From positions 1 to 64,000 of the forward strand of contig SHYX01000024.1 in the NCBI GenBank assembly GCA_009692585.1: 64,000 bases of DNA. The letters run 5' to 3'. This DNA is from Myxococcales bacterium. GTDB taxonomy: Bacteria > Myxococcota > UBA796 > SXON01. This document shows positions 17,632 through 26,266 of this stretch, one piece after another. The stretch's first letter is position 1. Every line of letters starts with the position of its first letter. The position numbers and the translations under genes were made by a program. Under the pieces are notes generated by a model. The model had not been told where the DNA came from, searched no databases, and worked only from the letters and a program-made list of their open reading frames with translations.

Positions 17632-18759
17632 GTGTTCGGCATCGAGCGCGCCTGGCTGGTCGCCGACCGGCTCTGGCCGCCGTTCGTGAACCAACTCGTC
17701 GTCCAGGGCGAGGCGACACCCGACCCGGACGCCTGGTCACGGGCGTTGGCCACGGTGCTCCCCCGCTGGCCGGCGGTCGGCGCCCGGTTGCGTGGCGTGG
17801 TGAGCCTCGCCCGCTGGTCGGCCGATGGGCCCCCGCCACGATTGTCGGTGGTCGACGGCGACCTGGGAACGCCAGGGCACCCCGCGTTGTCGCAGCCGCT
17901 GGACGGCCGCACGGGCCCGGTCGTGGAAGTAGTGCTCGGCCCCGGCCACGTGGTTCTGCGCACCCACCACGCCCTCTTCGACGGGAGGGCGGCCTGGGCG
18001 TTGGCGGAGGACCTGGGCGCGGCGCTGCGCGGCGCTCCGGTTCGAGGCGCCGCCTTCGCGGAGGTGCGCGAACCGGCGTCGACCCCAGGGGTGCAGGCGA
18101 CCGGTGACGTCCCGCTGGGGGTGTACGGGCCGGTCGACCTGACCGCGCCCCCACGCTGGACGCGGCGGACCCTGACGACACCGACCCGTGGACTGGTGCC
18201 GCGAGTCGCCCTCGGCCTGTCGCGGGCGCGCGGGGAGGCGCTGCGCATCTCGGTCCCCGTCGACCTCCGCGCGCCCGGCGATCGTGTCGCGGCGAACCTG
18301 ACCGGGTTTGTCCGTGTCGCGGTCGCGCCGACCGACGACGTCGCGGACGTCGACCTGCGGCTGCGCGCGGCGCTCGCCTCGGAGCAAGCACGCGCCTCCG
18401 TCGCCGCCGCCGATGGCCTTCGGCATGTGCCGCTGTGGGTGCTCGGCGCGCTCGCCGGGAGGAGTGCCCGTGCCGAGCTCGCGACCGGCCGAGGCCGATC
18501 CTCCGCCGCCGTCTCCAACCTCGGTCGGCAGGACGCGGGCGTCGTGGATGGCGCTGGCTTCGTCGGCCGCGCGTTGTGGTGGATTCCCCCCACCAACCCC
18601 GGGTCCCCGTGTTTCCTGACGCTGACCGGCCATGGTAGGGGCGTCGAGCTGTGTGTCGGGCTGGCCGCCGGGCTTGGGGCATCTGGGCGGCTCGAGGCGT
18701 TGGCGGACGTGCTCGCGCTCGGCTTGTCTTCGCCGCTACCGCAACGCGGCGGCCAGTAG
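17632..18759 (+). CDS. Condensation-fold acyltransferase-like protein
   Basis: About 375 residues, one copy of the CoA-dependent acyltransferase/condensation fold. The catalytic H-H-x-x-x-D-G motif is present as THHALFDGRAAW at about residues 104-115, after the usual opening (LATVLPRWPAVGARLRGV). Standalone members include PapA-type acyltransferases and wax ester synthases, which make ester or amide bonds from acyl-CoA or carrier-bound acyl groups. No carrier protein or adenylation domain lies nearby. GTG 17632 is the chosen start; ATG 17557 in the same frame would overlap the previous gene by 61 bases. Substrates unknown. Confidence 0.75.
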   Translation: MFGIERAWLVADRLWPPFVNQLVVQGEATPDPDAWSRALATVLPRWPAVGARLRGVVSLARWSADGPPPRLSVVDGDLGTPGHPALSQPLDGRTGPVVEVVLGPGHVVLRTHHALFDGRAAWALAEDLGAALRGAPVRGAAFAEVREPASTPGVQATGDVPLGVYGPVDLTAPPRWTRRTLTTPTRGLVPRVALGLSRARGEALRISVPVDLRAPGDRVAANLTGFVRVAVAPTDDVADVDLRLRAALASEQARASVAAADGLRHVPLWVLGALAGRSARAELATGRGRSSAAVSNLGRQDAGVVDGAGFVGRALWWIPPTNPGSPCFLTLTGHGRGVELCVGLAAGLGASGRLEALADVLALGLSSPLPQRGGQ

Positions 18760-19308
18760 AAAGAGGGCCCCGTAGTACGTTGTCATGACGACGGGCTCCG
18801 CGATCGCCAGGGGGCGGACGAACCGATTGAAGGCCAACACGCCGTCCGAGATCAGGAAGCTCGCCGCGCCGGTGACGGCCAGGGGCGACAGGGTGCTCGC
18901 GGCCAGGGCCATGCCTCCGAGCGCGGTCACGTAGAGTGGAATCGCGACACGAAGCACGCCCTTGGTGCGCCAGCCGAGGCCGGCGGCCGCGGGCAGCAAC
19001 ACCGCCGTCAGCGCGACCGCGACCGCTTCCGGGGCGCTTCCCGTTCCGCGCTGCCAGAGCGCGGCGATCAGCAGCACGTGCCCCACCAGGAAGGCGCCCA
19101 GTCCATGCAGAAAGAACCTTGTTTTCTCGAGGAGGAACGCGTCCCCCGCCGCGCACGCCAGGAACGCGGCGGCTGCCACCCCCGAAACCGGCGCGACCGA
19201 CAGCGCCAGCAGCAACGCGGGCACCACTTTCAAGGGGCCTTTCCCGCCGCGAAATACCGTGGTCAGGTGCGCGAGCGCGGCCACCAACGCCGCCCCCCAC
19301 GCCCACAC
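18736..19308 (-). CDS. YhhN/TMEM86-family membrane protein
   Basis: 190 residues, almost wholly hydrophobic with about seven to eight membrane helices. The family motif near the C-terminus is seen as SFLISDGVLAFNRF, with AGDAFLLEK earlier. Eukaryotic TMEM86 proteins are lysoplasmalogenases; bacterial YhhN roles are mostly inferred. GTG 19308 follows the glutaredoxin stop by 4 bases, so the two are probably co-transcribed. The 3' end overlaps the convergent acyltransferase gene by 24 bases. Confidence 0.85.
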   Translation of the reverse strand: MWAWGAALVAALAHLTTVFRGGKGPLKVVPALLLALSVAPVSGVAAAAFLACAAGDAFLLEKTRFFLHGLGAFLVGHVLLIAALWQRGTGSAPEAVAVALTAVLLPAAAGLGWRTKGVLRVAIPLYVTALGGMALAASTLSPLAVTGAASFLISDGVLAFNRFVRPLAIAEPVVMTTYYGALFLLAAALR

Positions 19309-19312
19309 GACG

Positions 19313-19570
19313 CTATGCGCCTTGGACGAGCGGCATGAACTGGCCCTTGGCGTCCAGGGCGCGCAGGTCGTCGTAGCCCCCGACGTGGGTCGTTTCGACG
19401 TAGATCTGCGGCACCGTTCGCCGCCCGCATCTCTCGACCAGCGCCGCGCGGCCGTCATCATCGTCGGTCAGATCGATCTCCTGCCAGGGCACCTTTTTAC
19501 CATCCAGGAAACGCTTGGCCGCCACACAGTAGGGGCACCAGGTCGTGCTGTAAACGGTGACGGTCTTCAT
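19313..19570 (-). CDS. Glutaredoxin, CPYC type
   Basis: 85 residues, the normal length of a class I glutaredoxin. VYSTTWCPYCVAAKRFL contains the redox pair C-P-Y-C at 11-14; TVPQIYV (cis-Pro) and GGYDDLRAL complete the glutathione site. It should reduce disulfides with glutathione in the cytoplasm. ATG 19570 was chosen since it starts the first beta strand (MKTVTVYS); the frame is open further upstream. Probably transcribed with the YhhN gene that starts 4 bases downstream. Confidence 0.93.
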   Translation of the reverse strand: MKTVTVYSTTWCPYCVAAKRFLDGKKVPWQEIDLTDDDDGRAALVERCGRRTVPQIYVETTHVGGYDDLRALDAKGQFMPLVQGA

Positions 19571-19617
19571 GGCGGAAGCGTAGGCGCGCCGAGGTTCTTC
19601 GGCAAGCCCCCGGGCCA

Positions 19618-20025
19618 CTAGTAGAGGTCAAGCGAGTAGATATCGCCCTCGCCGAGGGTGTCCTCGGCGACGAAGTCCACGATGTAGTCGTAGTAGTCGC
19701 AGTCGAGCCAGGTGCTGCGCGCCGGCCAGGCGGAGTACCAGGTGTTGCCACCGTCGTAGTCCAACGCGAAGGCGTCGACCCAGTCACCGGTGTAGCCGTC
19801 GTAGACGTCCGCGTAGACCGCGACGACGTCGTCGAGGCCGTTCTTGTCGAAAATATCAGCCTCAAACCACCATACATCGTCGTGGAGCGCCTCGTCGCGG
19901 TAGCACGAGGCATCGGCCCAGTCGATGACCGGCGCGACCTGGGGCGGGGGATCGTCAGGGTGAGTCGGAGCGTCGGTGTAGACGAAACAGCCGGAAGCGA
20001 AGAGGGCGGATGGGGCGAGGCGCAT
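19618..20025 (-). CDS. Small acidic secreted lipoprotein, function unknown
   Basis: 135 residues starting MRLAPSALFASGCFVYTDAP, with a lipobox-like ASGC, so probably lipid-anchored. The mature protein is rich in Asp, Tyr and Trp (DGYTGDWVDAFALDYDGG; WLDCDYYDYIVDF) and reads like a single beta-sandwich. No family recognised. ATG 20025 has AAGGAGT upstream at good spacing. It is divergent from the DUF2325 gene. Confidence 0.75.
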   Translation of the reverse strand: MRLAPSALFASGCFVYTDAPTHPDDPPPQVAPVIDWADASCYRDEALHDDVWWFEADIFDKNGLDDVVAVYADVYDGYTGDWVDAFALDYDGGNTWYSAWPARSTWLDCDYYDYIVDFVAEDTLGEGDIYSLDLY

Positions 20026-20125
20026 GACGGACTCCTTGTTTGCTGGGGAACAGACGCGCCCAAAGACCTGGCATTCACCTTTCATTCGTCGGTGCGATAC
20101 ACTTCAGAGTGTCCAGGAGCGCCCC

Positions 20126-21589
20126 ATGTCTCAGTCCCGCCCCGACGAGGGTGCGCTCAGAGTTGCATTCGCGGCCGGGCAGCGGGCGCGCGGCGCCGCG
20201 CTCGAGACCATACTCCTGCGCGCGAGCCGATTGCAGAGATGGATGACGCAGTCGGTCGATCCCGAGCTCAAAGCACAGCTTGCCGAGGACCGCAGACGAC
20301 TTGCTGACGAGCTTTTGGACTGTCTCGCCGGGTGGAACGAACTGGGCGGCCGCATCGAGCTCGGAGACGTTGAGCTCGGAGCCGACGCACCCGTGGCGTC
20401 GCTGCGGCTCGGGGGGATGGTCGTCGTGCTCCCGTCGCCGGTCGAACCCGCCCCGATTCGCCAACCAGCCGCTCCCACCCCGCCGATCGTGTCGCGACCT
20501 CTGGTGGCGGCGGCCGACCGCTTGCGCGGGCTCGCGAGGCACTTCGAGGCCGGTGGGCAGATTCGGAGTGAAGGGGTGTCCGCCAGGTGGGAGGACCTGC
20601 TGGCCCGGGTCGTCGTCGACCTGGGCGCGCCGTCGGATGATGCCGACGCCGAGCTTCTGGCGCTGTTCAACGCCGTGCGTGAGGCCGACCGCTGGCGGGC
20701 GCTCCCCCGGGAGGTTCAGCGCACGCTGGTCGGGTTGGTGACGGCGCGGCTGCGTCGGGCGCAGGACGAGCTCGGCATCGGCGGCAGCCGCCTCGACGAC
20801 ACCTTTTCGATTCTCAGCGCCTGGTCCAAGCGCGAGCAGCCGGGGTGGGTCAACGGTCTGTCGCGCGGACATCTGCCCACCCGGGGCAGCTGGGGCGCTG
20901 ACGCCGAGGCCTACTCGGCGCGGCTGCCCGCATCCGTAGCGCCGCCAGCCGTCAAGGAGAACCACGAGCGCCTGCTCTCGTCCCTGGTGGCCTTCCTTCC
21001 GGAGTTCGAAGAGGCGCCGACAGAGGCGCTGGACGCCGTCAACGCGCAATTCCGTTCGTTGGTCCGCAAGACCCTCGACGCGGGTGTGCGGTCGAGCGAT
21101 CCCCGACTGGTGAAGCTCTGTCTGCCCCACGCCGAGCTGTTCGACGGGGTGGAGTTCCGCGGGCTGCGCAAGGCGCTCCGCGAAGAGGCCGAACCCGCGG
21201 AGGGCGAGGACGACGACAAGGCGCCCCTGCTTCCGTCAGACTGGGCGTGGTGGGGGCGTACGCGCCATCGCCGCGGGGTGATCGTCGGGGGTGACCCGCG
21301 CGAGCCAAATCGGGAGCGCCTCGAAAAAACCTTCGGCTTCGGCGAACTCGACTGGGTCGGCACCGAGTTCAAACGAAACGACCTCCAGACCGTCCGTGAT
21401 CGCGTCCGCGCCGGTACGATCGACATCGTCATCATCCTCGGTTCCTTCGTGGGGCACGACGCGGACGAGGTGATCCTGCCGGCCGCGCGTGAGTGCGGTG
21501 TGGACTGGGTGCACGTGGACAAGGGCTATGGCGTCGTCAGGGTGCGGCGGGCGATCGAGCGTTTCCTCGATCCGCTGGCGTCCCGGTAG
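20126..21589 (+). CDS. Large DUF2325-domain protein
   Basis: 487 residues. The last ~100 residues form a DUF2325 domain: RRGVIVGGDPREPNRERLEK, FGFGELDWVGTE, IDIVIILGSFVGHDADEVI and a final VHVDKGYGVVRVRRAIERFL. This domain has a Rossmann-like pattern and no settled function. The preceding ~370 residues are mostly helical and charged (many Arg/Asp/Glu), with no named domain; a low-complexity hinge EEAEPAEGEDDDK lies just before DUF2325. ATG 20126 follows CAGGAGC. A possible -10-like TACACT lies at 20098-20103. No membrane segments. Convergent with the acyl-CoA dehydrogenase gene, 3 bases apart. Confidence 0.8.
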   Translation: MSQSRPDEGALRVAFAAGQRARGAALETILLRASRLQRWMTQSVDPELKAQLAEDRRRLADELLDCLAGWNELGGRIELGDVELGADAPVASLRLGGMVVVLPSPVEPAPIRQPAAPTPPIVSRPLVAAADRLRGLARHFEAGGQIRSEGVSARWEDLLARVVVDLGAPSDDADAELLALFNAVREADRWRALPREVQRTLVGLVTARLRRAQDELGIGGSRLDDTFSILSAWSKREQPGWVNGLSRGHLPTRGSWGADAEAYSARLPASVAPPAVKENHERLLSSLVAFLPEFEEAPTEALDAVNAQFRSLVRKTLDAGVRSSDPRLVKLCLPHAELFDGVEFRGLRKALREEAEPAEGEDDDKAPLLPSDWAWWGRTRHRRGVIVGGDPREPNRERLEKTFGFGELDWVGTEFKRNDLQTVRDRVRAGTIDIVIILGSFVGHDADEVILPAARECGVDWVHVDKGYGVVRVRRAIERFLDPLASR

Positions 21590-21592
21590 GGG

Positions 21593-22738
21593 TCACATCC
21601 CCGACCACTTCGCGATGATCTCCTTCATGATCTCGCTCGAGCCACCGCCGATCGGCAGGATGCGGACGTCGCGGTAGGCGCGGGCGATGTCATACTCTTC
21701 GGTGAAGCCGTAACCGCCATGGAATTGGAGGCATTCATAAGCGACAACTTGAGATAGGTCCCCGGCAAACAGCTTGGCCATGCTGATCTCGAGCGTGGCC
21801 TCGTCGCCGCGGTTCATCTTGTCGACGGCGTGGTAGGTCAGCATCTGCGCGGCTTTGACCTTGGTCAGCAGCTCGGCGAATTTGTGCCGCCAGACCTGGA
21901 AGCCGACGATCGGCCTGCCGAACGCCATTCGGCTCTTCCCGTAGGCCAGCGCGTCGTGGATCTGGACCTCCATGCCCGAGGTGGCCATGAGCGCCCCGAC
22001 GAGCCTCTCCCCCTGGAAGTTCCGCATGATGTAGGTGAAGCCGGCGTTTTCCCGTCCGATCAGGCAGGACTGGGGGATGCGGCAGTCTTCGAAGTGGAGA
22101 AGCGAGCTGTCGACCGAGCGCGTTCCCAGCTTGTCGATCTGCTTGCCGACGGTGAAACCCGGCGTGTTCGTGGGGAACAGCACCAGCGAGATGCCGCCGT
22201 GTCCGGCCTCGCCGGTGCGGACCGCGAGGATGAGGAAGTCGGCAAACGCTCCGTTGGTGATGAAGGTCTTGGCGCCGTTGATGACGTAGTCGCCGCCGTC
22301 CTTGCGGGCGGTCGTCGTGAGCGCCGCGACGTCGCTGCCGCAGCCAGGTTCGGTGATGCCCAGGGCGCCAATCAACTCGCCGGCGAAGGCCGCGGGGAGG
22401 TAGTCGCGCTTCTGCTCGGCGGTGCCGAGCTCAGCAATGACCGGGGTGCTGATGTCGGTGTGGACGAAGATGCTCATCGTCACGCCGCCGTTGCGCGCCC
22501 ACGCGAGCTCTTCCACCATCGCGGTGTGGGTCCACCAATCCAGGCCAGCGCCGCCGATTTCCTCAGGAAAGCGGATGCCGAGTAGGCCGAGCCCGGCCAT
22601 CTTCTTGAAGATCTCGCGGGCGGGCCACTGGCCGGCGTCGTCCCACTCTTTTCGGAAGGGGTACAGCTCGCGCATCACAAAGTCGCGAACGGTCTTGCGG
22701 AGGAGGGTGTGCTCGTCGGTGAAGGGAGGAAAGGCCAT
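21593..22738 (-). CDS. Acyl-CoA dehydrogenase
   Basis: 381 residues, full family length. FAD/substrate signatures are present: GITEPGCGSDVAALTTTA, KTFITNGAFADF, and near the end LQFHGGYGFTEEYDIARAYRD followed by RILPIGGGSSEIMKEIIA. The catalytic base should be the Glu in the GFTEEY segment. It oxidises an acyl-CoA to the trans-2-enoyl-CoA and passes electrons to ETF. Chain length or branching preference cannot be told. Single gene between convergent and divergent neighbours. Confidence 0.95.
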   Translation of the reverse strand: MAFPPFTDEHTLLRKTVRDFVMRELYPFRKEWDDAGQWPAREIFKKMAGLGLLGIRFPEEIGGAGLDWWTHTAMVEELAWARNGGVTMSIFVHTDISTPVIAELGTAEQKRDYLPAAFAGELIGALGITEPGCGSDVAALTTTARKDGGDYVINGAKTFITNGAFADFLILAVRTGEAGHGGISLVLFPTNTPGFTVGKQIDKLGTRSVDSSLLHFEDCRIPQSCLIGRENAGFTYIMRNFQGERLVGALMATSGMEVQIHDALAYGKSRMAFGRPIVGFQVWRHKFAELLTKVKAAQMLTYHAVDKMNRGDEATLEISMAKLFAGDLSQVVAYECLQFHGGYGFTEEYDIARAYRDVRILPIGGGSSEIMKEIIAKWSGM

Positions 22739-22796
22739 GCGTGCAGGCTAACCGCGCGGTCGCCACCGAAAGCTGGCGAGGTGCGACCCACGCGCC

Positions 22797-23711
22797 GTGC
22801 AGATAGGCGCCGTCGTGCCCATCGTGACTCTACCCGAGGCCGCCACCATCCTCGCCGAAGGGGGGCTCGTCGCGATTCCGACCGAGACGGTGTACGGGCT
22901 GGCCGCGAACGCGCTGGATGCGGCGGCGGTGGCGGCGGTCTTTGCCCGAAAGGGCCGCCCGGCCGGACATCCGCTCATCCTGCACGCGCGCGACCCCCGG
23001 CCGTACGCGCGCTTCGATGTCCGGGCGGAGCGGCTGTCGGTGTTCTGGCCGGGACCGCTCGCCATGGTTTTGCCGATGGTCCGTGAGTCCGGCGTCGTCT
23101 CCGAGGTCACTGGAGGTCGCGACACGATCGCGGTTCGATGTCCCGATCATCCGGTTACGCTTGCGCTCCTTGCGATGCTGCCATTCCCGCTGGCAGCCCC
23201 AAGCGCCAACCGATTCGGGCAGGTGTCACCGACCACGGCGGCGCACGTTCTGGCCGCGTTCCCCGAGATTTCCGTGGTCGACGGAGGGCCGTGTCAGGTC
23301 GGGGTGGAGAGCACGATTGTCGACCTCACCGGTCCGAGTCCGGCGATCCTGCGACCAGGCGGGGTCCCTGCCGACGCCGTGGTCTTGGCGTTGGGTCAGG
23401 AGCTGGGAACCGCCGGGACTACTGCAGCGCCCGGCACGCTGCCCACTCACTACGCCCCAAGGGCCCGCGTCCTCGTCGCCGATGACGCCACGAGCGCGGT
23501 CCTGGCGCTGCAAAAGGCGGGTGTCCGTGCGTCGGCCATCTTACGCCGACCGGCGGCGGTCTACGCCCGCGCCCTCTACGCCGAGCTTCGCAGCGCCGAC
23601 GCGGCGGGGGCCGAGGTGATCGTGTGCGAACCCGCCGCCGTTGGTGGTCTGGGTGACGCGGTCAACGACCGGCTCCGCCGCGCCGCCGCAAGCGGGTTCC
23701 CGCCGGGGTAG
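22797..23711 (+). CDS. tsaC: L-threonylcarbamoyladenylate synthase (TsaC/Sua5)
   Basis: 304 residues with the YrdC domain: VAIPTETVYGLAANALD, KGRPAGHPLILHA, LPFPLAAPSANRFGQVSPT and VGVESTIVDLTG. It makes threonylcarbamoyl-AMP from Thr, bicarbonate and ATP, the first step of tRNA t6A37 formation. The C-terminal ~100 residues after PTHYAPRARVLV match the extra Sua5 domain, so this is the long form. Start is GTG 22797; GTG 22815 is an alternative. Followed by the peroxiredoxin gene 9 bases downstream. Confidence 0.93.
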   Translation: MQIGAVVPIVTLPEAATILAEGGLVAIPTETVYGLAANALDAAAVAAVFARKGRPAGHPLILHARDPRPYARFDVRAERLSVFWPGPLAMVLPMVRESGVVSEVTGGRDTIAVRCPDHPVTLALLAMLPFPLAAPSANRFGQVSPTTAAHVLAAFPEISVVDGGPCQVGVESTIVDLTGPSPAILRPGGVPADAVVLALGQELGTAGTTAAPGTLPTHYAPRARVLVADDATSAVLALQKAGVRASAILRRPAAVYARALYAELRSADAAGAEVIVCEPAAVGGLGDAVNDRLRRAAASGFPPG

Positions 23712-23720
23712 GGACGGGCC

Positions 23721-24215
23721 ATGCTCCCTTCCTTCGGTATCCGCGCGCAGCTCAAGCGCGCCCTCGGCCTTGCCGGTCGTACCCACCTCGCGGTGGGTGC
23801 CACGGCCCCGGCCATCGACGTCGCGGACGCGTCCGGCAAGACCTGGTCGCTCAGCGAGCTGCGTGGGCAGAACGCGGTGATCTACTTCTACCCCAAGGAC
23901 GACACCCCAGGTTGCACGCGGCAAGCCTGTGAGCTCCGTGACCATCGCGCCACCATCGGCGCGGTGGTGCTGGGCGTCAGCACCGACCAGGCCGCCAGCC
24001 ACCATGCGTTCGCCCAGAAGTTCAACCTTGGCTTTCCGCTATTGGCTGACGTTGGCGGCGCCATGGCCGGGCGGTGGGGCGTACTCGACGGTGGCACCGC
24101 CCGCCGGGTGACCTTCGTCCTCGACCGCGAGGGCCGCATCGCCAACGTGATCGACCCGGTGAAGGTCGACGGCCACCTCGCCGAGGTCCGGGCCGCGGTG
24201 ACCGCGCTGCCGTAG
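23721..24215 (+). CDS. bcp: Thioredoxin-dependent peroxiredoxin, PrxQ/Bcp type
   Basis: 164 residues. YFYPKDDTPGCTRQACELRD contains the peroxidatic Cys and, five residues on, the resolving Cys, the atypical 2-Cys PrxQ arrangement. VLGVSTDQAASHHAFAQKF and RVTFVLDREGRI complete the thioredoxin fold. It reduces peroxides using thioredoxin. A ~25-residue N-terminal extension (LPSFGIRAQLKRALGLAGR) precedes the domain; without Ala/Leu-rich signal features it looks cytoplasmic. Probably co-transcribed with tsaC. Confidence 0.95.
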   Translation: MLPSFGIRAQLKRALGLAGRTHLAVGATAPAIDVADASGKTWSLSELRGQNAVIYFYPKDDTPGCTRQACELRDHRATIGAVVLGVSTDQAASHHAFAQKFNLGFPLLADVGGAMAGRWGVLDGGTARRVTFVLDREGRIANVIDPVKVDGHLAEVRAAVTALP

Positions 24216-24219
24216 TGGC

Positions 24220-26214
24220 CTACGCCAGCACCACGTTGTTCAGGAACGCGACCAGGACCCCCATGATGCTGACGCCGGCGATGATCCCAGCCGAGGCCGG
24301 CACGAGGTAGTCTTCCGCCGATTTGGACGCTCGTCGAGTCCAGATGTGGGCGATCATCGCCCCGATGAACATGCTCAGCGGGTATTGGAAGGGGAGGATC
24401 AGCCCCAGGCCCACGCCGGTGGCCGACGGCAGCCAACCCTTGACGTTCTTGGGAGCGATGGTCTCGATCACCAGGAGCACCGCCCCGATCACCAGCCCGA
24501 CCAGGATGGCCTGCTGGTGCATCGGGTGCATGTTGGCGAAGCCGTGTTTGAACAGGTCGGCCACGGCCTTCCACGTCTGCGCTGCCGGAGCGGGGAACGC
24601 GGGGGCCCGTCCGTCGACACCGGTAAGGGCCGTCGCATCCGGTACGAGTAGGTAGAAGCCGCCTACCGTGGCGATCGTCCCGGCCAGGATCCCGGAGACC
24701 TGGGCGATGAACTGCCGGCGAGGGTTCGCGCCCAGGAGATAGCCGCTCTTGAGATCGTTCAGCAGGTCGGCGGCGGCGCCGGACGCGCTGGCGGTGATCG
24801 ACGCGGTCATCAAGTTGGCAGTGGTCGACTGCGGAATCAGCACCCCATAGGTCAGCTGCATGATCTTCCCCATCGCGCCGACCGGGGTGATGTCGCTTTC
24901 CCCCGTCGCGCGGCAGGCGACCAGCGCCAGGACGAAGGTCATCAGCACGGCGAGGATGCCGTAGTACCAGGGCACTCCGAACGACCAAGCCGCGATGGCG
25001 ACACAACCAGACCCTGACACCAGGGTTCCGATCAGGAACCACTGGAAAGGAACCTCGGTCTCGGCCACCAGCTTCTCGTGCGCGGTGGTCCCGGAGGTGC
25101 CTCCACGCACGCCCTGGAAGGCCCGGACGATGGTGCGCCACTGTAGGCCGAACGCAAGGAGTCCCGACGAGACCATGATCGGCACGCCGAGCCAAAGCCC
25201 GATCTCCTTCCACGCCTTGTAGGGCGCCGACGTGGCGTAGATGGTCTTGCCGGTGATCGGGCTCAGCCAGGAGGCTTCGGCTCCGAGCGGACCAACCACG
25301 TAGGCGAGCAGGATTCCCGCCGCCAACATCGAAACCGTGACGCGCAGACCAACGATGGCGCCCGCGGCGATCATCACCGGGTTGTGGTCCATCACGATCA
25401 TCCAGTCGCTGGGCTTGTTCGCGACGATGGCGCCGCCTTCGGCGGCATGGGTTCCGCGCGCGGGCAGCCAGTCGAAGAGCTTGGAGTCGGTGGGGAGCAG
25501 CGCCGCGGGATTCCCGTCCTTGTCTTTGCTCAGCTGCAGATCGATGAGCAGCGGCACGATCGCGCTGAGCGCGGCGGTCCAGACCAGCAGCTTGGCTTTC
25601 TTCAGCGCCGATGCGCCTTCCGAGTACAACGAGTACAGCGTCACCGCGGCGGCGGTGCCCGACGGGAACTTGAGCTTCTCCCGGTTGATCATGTTCCGCT
25701 TCATCGGGATCGCCAGCACCGTGCCCAGCGCCGCCTGGAAGAGCGTCCACAAGCCCAGGACCAACCAGGGGAGGTGCTCGCCTTTGGGGTTGGCCTCGGT
25801 CGCGGAGAGCATCAACAGCGCCGCGATGGCGGAGACGATCGTCCCCACGGTCGCATAGCCCGCCGCCGAAGCGGTGGACTGCATGCAGTTGGTCTCGAGG
25901 ATGGTCATCGGGGTCTTGACCACCCCGGCTTTGAGCAGCACCGTCCAGATGCCGTAGGCCATGATCGCGGCCGTGATGGCCACACCCAGACCCCAACCTG
26001 TCTTGAGGCCGACGTACAGGTTGGTGAAGGCGAGGAGAAAGCCGAGCGCGCTCCCCAACACCACGGCTCGCACCGTCAGCTGCGGCGCGTCGGCCCCCTG
26101 GTACACCTCGGCATACCACTGCTGCTCGTCCATCTCGGCGACGCGATCTGGAGAAACGTTCAGGGGCCGGGGCGCATCCTCGGGTTTGTCTGGGGGCGTC
26201 TGGAAGAGCGACAT
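24220..26214 (-). CDS. OPT family transporter
   Basis: About 664 residues with some 14-16 hydrophobic helices. It fits the OPT superfamily, which imports oligopeptides or metal chelates: LYVGLKTGWGLGVAITAAI, NCMQSTASAAGYATVGT, KFPSGTAAAVTLYS and a late LPFQYPLSMFIGAMI. Start ATG 26214 gives a short cytoplasmic tail and leaves room for a divergent promoter; ATG 26268 is in frame but would overlap the moaA start codon. Convergent with the peroxiredoxin gene, 4 bases apart. Substrate not predictable. Confidence 0.93.
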   Translation of the reverse strand: MSLFQTPPDKPEDAPRPLNVSPDRVAEMDEQQWYAEVYQGADAPQLTVRAVVLGSALGFLLAFTNLYVGLKTGWGLGVAITAAIMAYGIWTVLLKAGVVKTPMTILETNCMQSTASAAGYATVGTIVSAIAALLMLSATEANPKGEHLPWLVLGLWTLFQAALGTVLAIPMKRNMINREKLKFPSGTAAAVTLYSLYSEGASALKKAKLLVWTAALSAIVPLLIDLQLSKDKDGNPAALLPTDSKLFDWLPARGTHAAEGGAIVANKPSDWMIVMDHNPVMIAAGAIVGLRVTVSMLAAGILLAYVVGPLGAEASWLSPITGKTIYATSAPYKAWKEIGLWLGVPIMVSSGLLAFGLQWRTIVRAFQGVRGGTSGTTAHEKLVAETEVPFQWFLIGTLVSGSGCVAIAAWSFGVPWYYGILAVLMTFVLALVACRATGESDITPVGAMGKIMQLTYGVLIPQSTTANLMTASITASASGAAADLLNDLKSGYLLGANPRRQFIAQVSGILAGTIATVGGFYLLVPDATALTGVDGRAPAFPAPAAQTWKAVADLFKHGFANMHPMHQQAILVGLVIGAVLLVIETIAPKNVKGWLPSATGVGLGLILPFQYPLSMFIGAMIAHIWTRRASKSAEDYLVPASAGIIAGVSIMGVLVAFLNNVVLA

Positions 26215-26266
26215 GTTCGGGTCCGGGGAAGCGCGCGAGTCTACCGCAGTCGGGCTAAGCTCCGCC

